From Pseudomonadota bacterium (GTDB lineage: Bacteria > Pseudomonadota > Gammaproteobacteria > Steroidobacterales > Steroidobacteraceae), in contig JAFEDW010000135.1 of NCBI GenBank assembly GCA_018241455.1, positions 1 to 5,892 on the forward strand: DNA of 5,892 nucleotides, in the 5' to 3' direction. Below, one piece after another: positions 5,155 to 5,892 of the stretch (position 1 is the stretch's first letter; the number at the start of each line of letters is the position of its first letter). A program made the position numbers and the translations under genes. A model generated the notes under the pieces. It ran no database searches and had not been told where the DNA came from. It saw nothing but the letters and a program-made list of their open reading frames with translations.

Positions 5155-5892
5155 ATGGGTCGTTTCGTCATCGTCATCGGCACCCAATGGGGTGATGAGG
5201 GCAAGGGCAAGATCGTCGATCTGCTGACCGAGCGCGCCGGCGCCGTCGCGCGCTTCCAGGGCGGGCACAATGCCGGCCACACGCTGGTGATCGGCGGCAG
5301 GAAGACCATCCTGTCGCTGATTCCTTCGGGCATCCTGCGCGCGGGTGTTCGTTGCCTGATCGGAAACGGAGTGGTGCTGTCACTCGAAGCGCTGTTTCGC
5401 GAAGCGCAGATGTTGATCGACCAGGGCGTGCCGGTGTTCGAGCGCCTGCGGCTCTCGCCCTCGTGCCCGCTGATCCTGCCCTCGCACATCGCACTCGATC
5501 GCGCGCGCGAGCAGGCGCGCGGCGCCAACGCGATCGGCACGACCGGCCGCGGCATCGGCCCGGCCTACGAGGACAAGGTCGCGCGCCGCGCCGTGCGTGT
5601 CGCCGACCTGTTCCAGCGCGAGACGTTTGCAGCCAAGCTCGGCGAGGTGCTCGACTTCCACAATTTCGTGCTGCAGCGTTATTTCAACCTGCCGGCGGTC
5701 GACTTCCAGCGCACGCTCGACGAGCAGCTGGCCTTCGCCGGGCGGCTGCGGCCGCTGCTGCTCGACGTCACCGGCGAGCTGGCGCGGTTGCGCGCGGCCG
5801 GCGCCAACGTGCTGTTCGAGGGCGCGCAGGGCGCGATGCTCGATGTCGACGTGGGCACGTATCCGTTCGTGACCTCGTCCAACACGACTGCT
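5155..5892 (+). CDS. purA: Adenylosuccinate synthetase PurA (3' truncated by window)
   Basis: PurA condenses IMP with aspartate using GTP to give adenylosuccinate, the first committed step to AMP, in the cytoplasm. The frame is open for 246 codons to the window end; the full protein is normally about 430 residues, so a little over half is present. Motifs are the P-loop region GTQWGDEGKGK (9-19, with catalytic D14), GGHNAGHT (36-43, with catalytic H42), LIPSGIL, LIGNGVV, the IMP-binding GTTGRGIGPAYEDK (128-141) and the FEGAQG...GTYPFVTSSNTT stretch (221-245). Residue numbering runs one ahead of E. coli. The start is supported by the Shine-Dalgarno at 5145 and by the family N-terminus. It follows the DUF2065 gene by eight bases, as expected for the conserved hflKC-yjeT-purA arrangement. 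No defect is visible. Confidence 0.97.
   Translation, partial: MGRFVIVIGTQWGDEGKGKIVDLLTERAGAVARFQGGHNAGHTLVIGGRKTILSLIPSGILRAGVRCLIGNGVVLSLEALFREAQMLIDQGVPVFERLRLSPSCPLILPSHIALDRAREQARGANAIGTTGRGIGPAYEDKVARRAVRVADLFQRETFAAKLGEVLDFHNFVLQRYFNLPAVDFQRTLDEQLAFAGRLRPLLLDVTGELARLRAAGANVLFEGAQGAMLDVDVGTYPFVTSSNTTA

Noticed and set aside
1..5892. Mobile element, CRISPR array, tRNA/rRNA, toxin-antitoxin or defence genes
   Set aside because: No direct repeats, terminal inverted repeats, tRNA-like cloverleaf or relevant protein motifs were seen; all coding space is taken by conserved core genes in their standard order.

Overview
The window is a compact, entirely plus-strand gene cluster from a high-GC proteobacterium. 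The order is mutL (3' end), miaA, hfq, hflX, hflK, hflC, a DUF2065 (YjeT-type) small membrane protein, and purA (5' part). This is the classic gammaproteobacterial 'hfq superoperon'. The presence of mutL-miaA upstream of hfq points to Gammaproteobacteria rather than Betaproteobacteria. The strong G/C bias at third codon positions, and some beta-like residues in Hfq, suggest a GC-rich, perhaps early-branching gamma lineage (Xanthomonadales, Nevskiales or Steroidobacterales-like). The lineage is inferred; no rRNA is present.

Layout: positions 2-334 encode the last 110 residues of MutL (mismatch repair). Its stop overlaps the start of miaA (331-1269, tRNA A37 dimethylallyltransferase) as ATGA. 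The only sizeable non-coding stretch is the 96-base gap 1270-1365. It holds a probable extended -10 promoter, a bulged hairpin placed where the transcript would begin, and an A-rich AANAANAA tract running into the hfq Shine-Dalgarno. hfq (1366-1611) is followed after 21 bases by hflX (1633-2916). hflX, hflK (2913-4076) and hflC (4073-4945) are joined by two ATGA overlaps. DUF2065 (4949-5146) and purA (from 5155, running off the window) follow with gaps of 3 and 8 bases. No intrinsic terminator is visible anywhere, so the cluster reads as one transcription unit with at least one internal promoter before hfq.

How the genes work together: MiaA modifies tRNAs reading UNN codons, Hfq is the sRNA chaperone, and HflX is a ribosome-splitting/rescue GTPase. 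HflK and HflC form the membrane SPFH complex that modulates the FtsH protease, and PurA makes the AMP precursor. The shared theme is translation, RNA and protein quality control plus nucleotide supply.

I found no mobile element, CRISPR array, toxin-antitoxin pair or clearly novel system. The points worth a second look are small-scale: the structured and Hfq-bindable hfq leader, a 9-codon ORF bridging hfq and hflX, a replaced N-terminal segment in HflK, a betaproteobacterial-like Hfq rim, and endonuclease-type motifs in the MutL tail.
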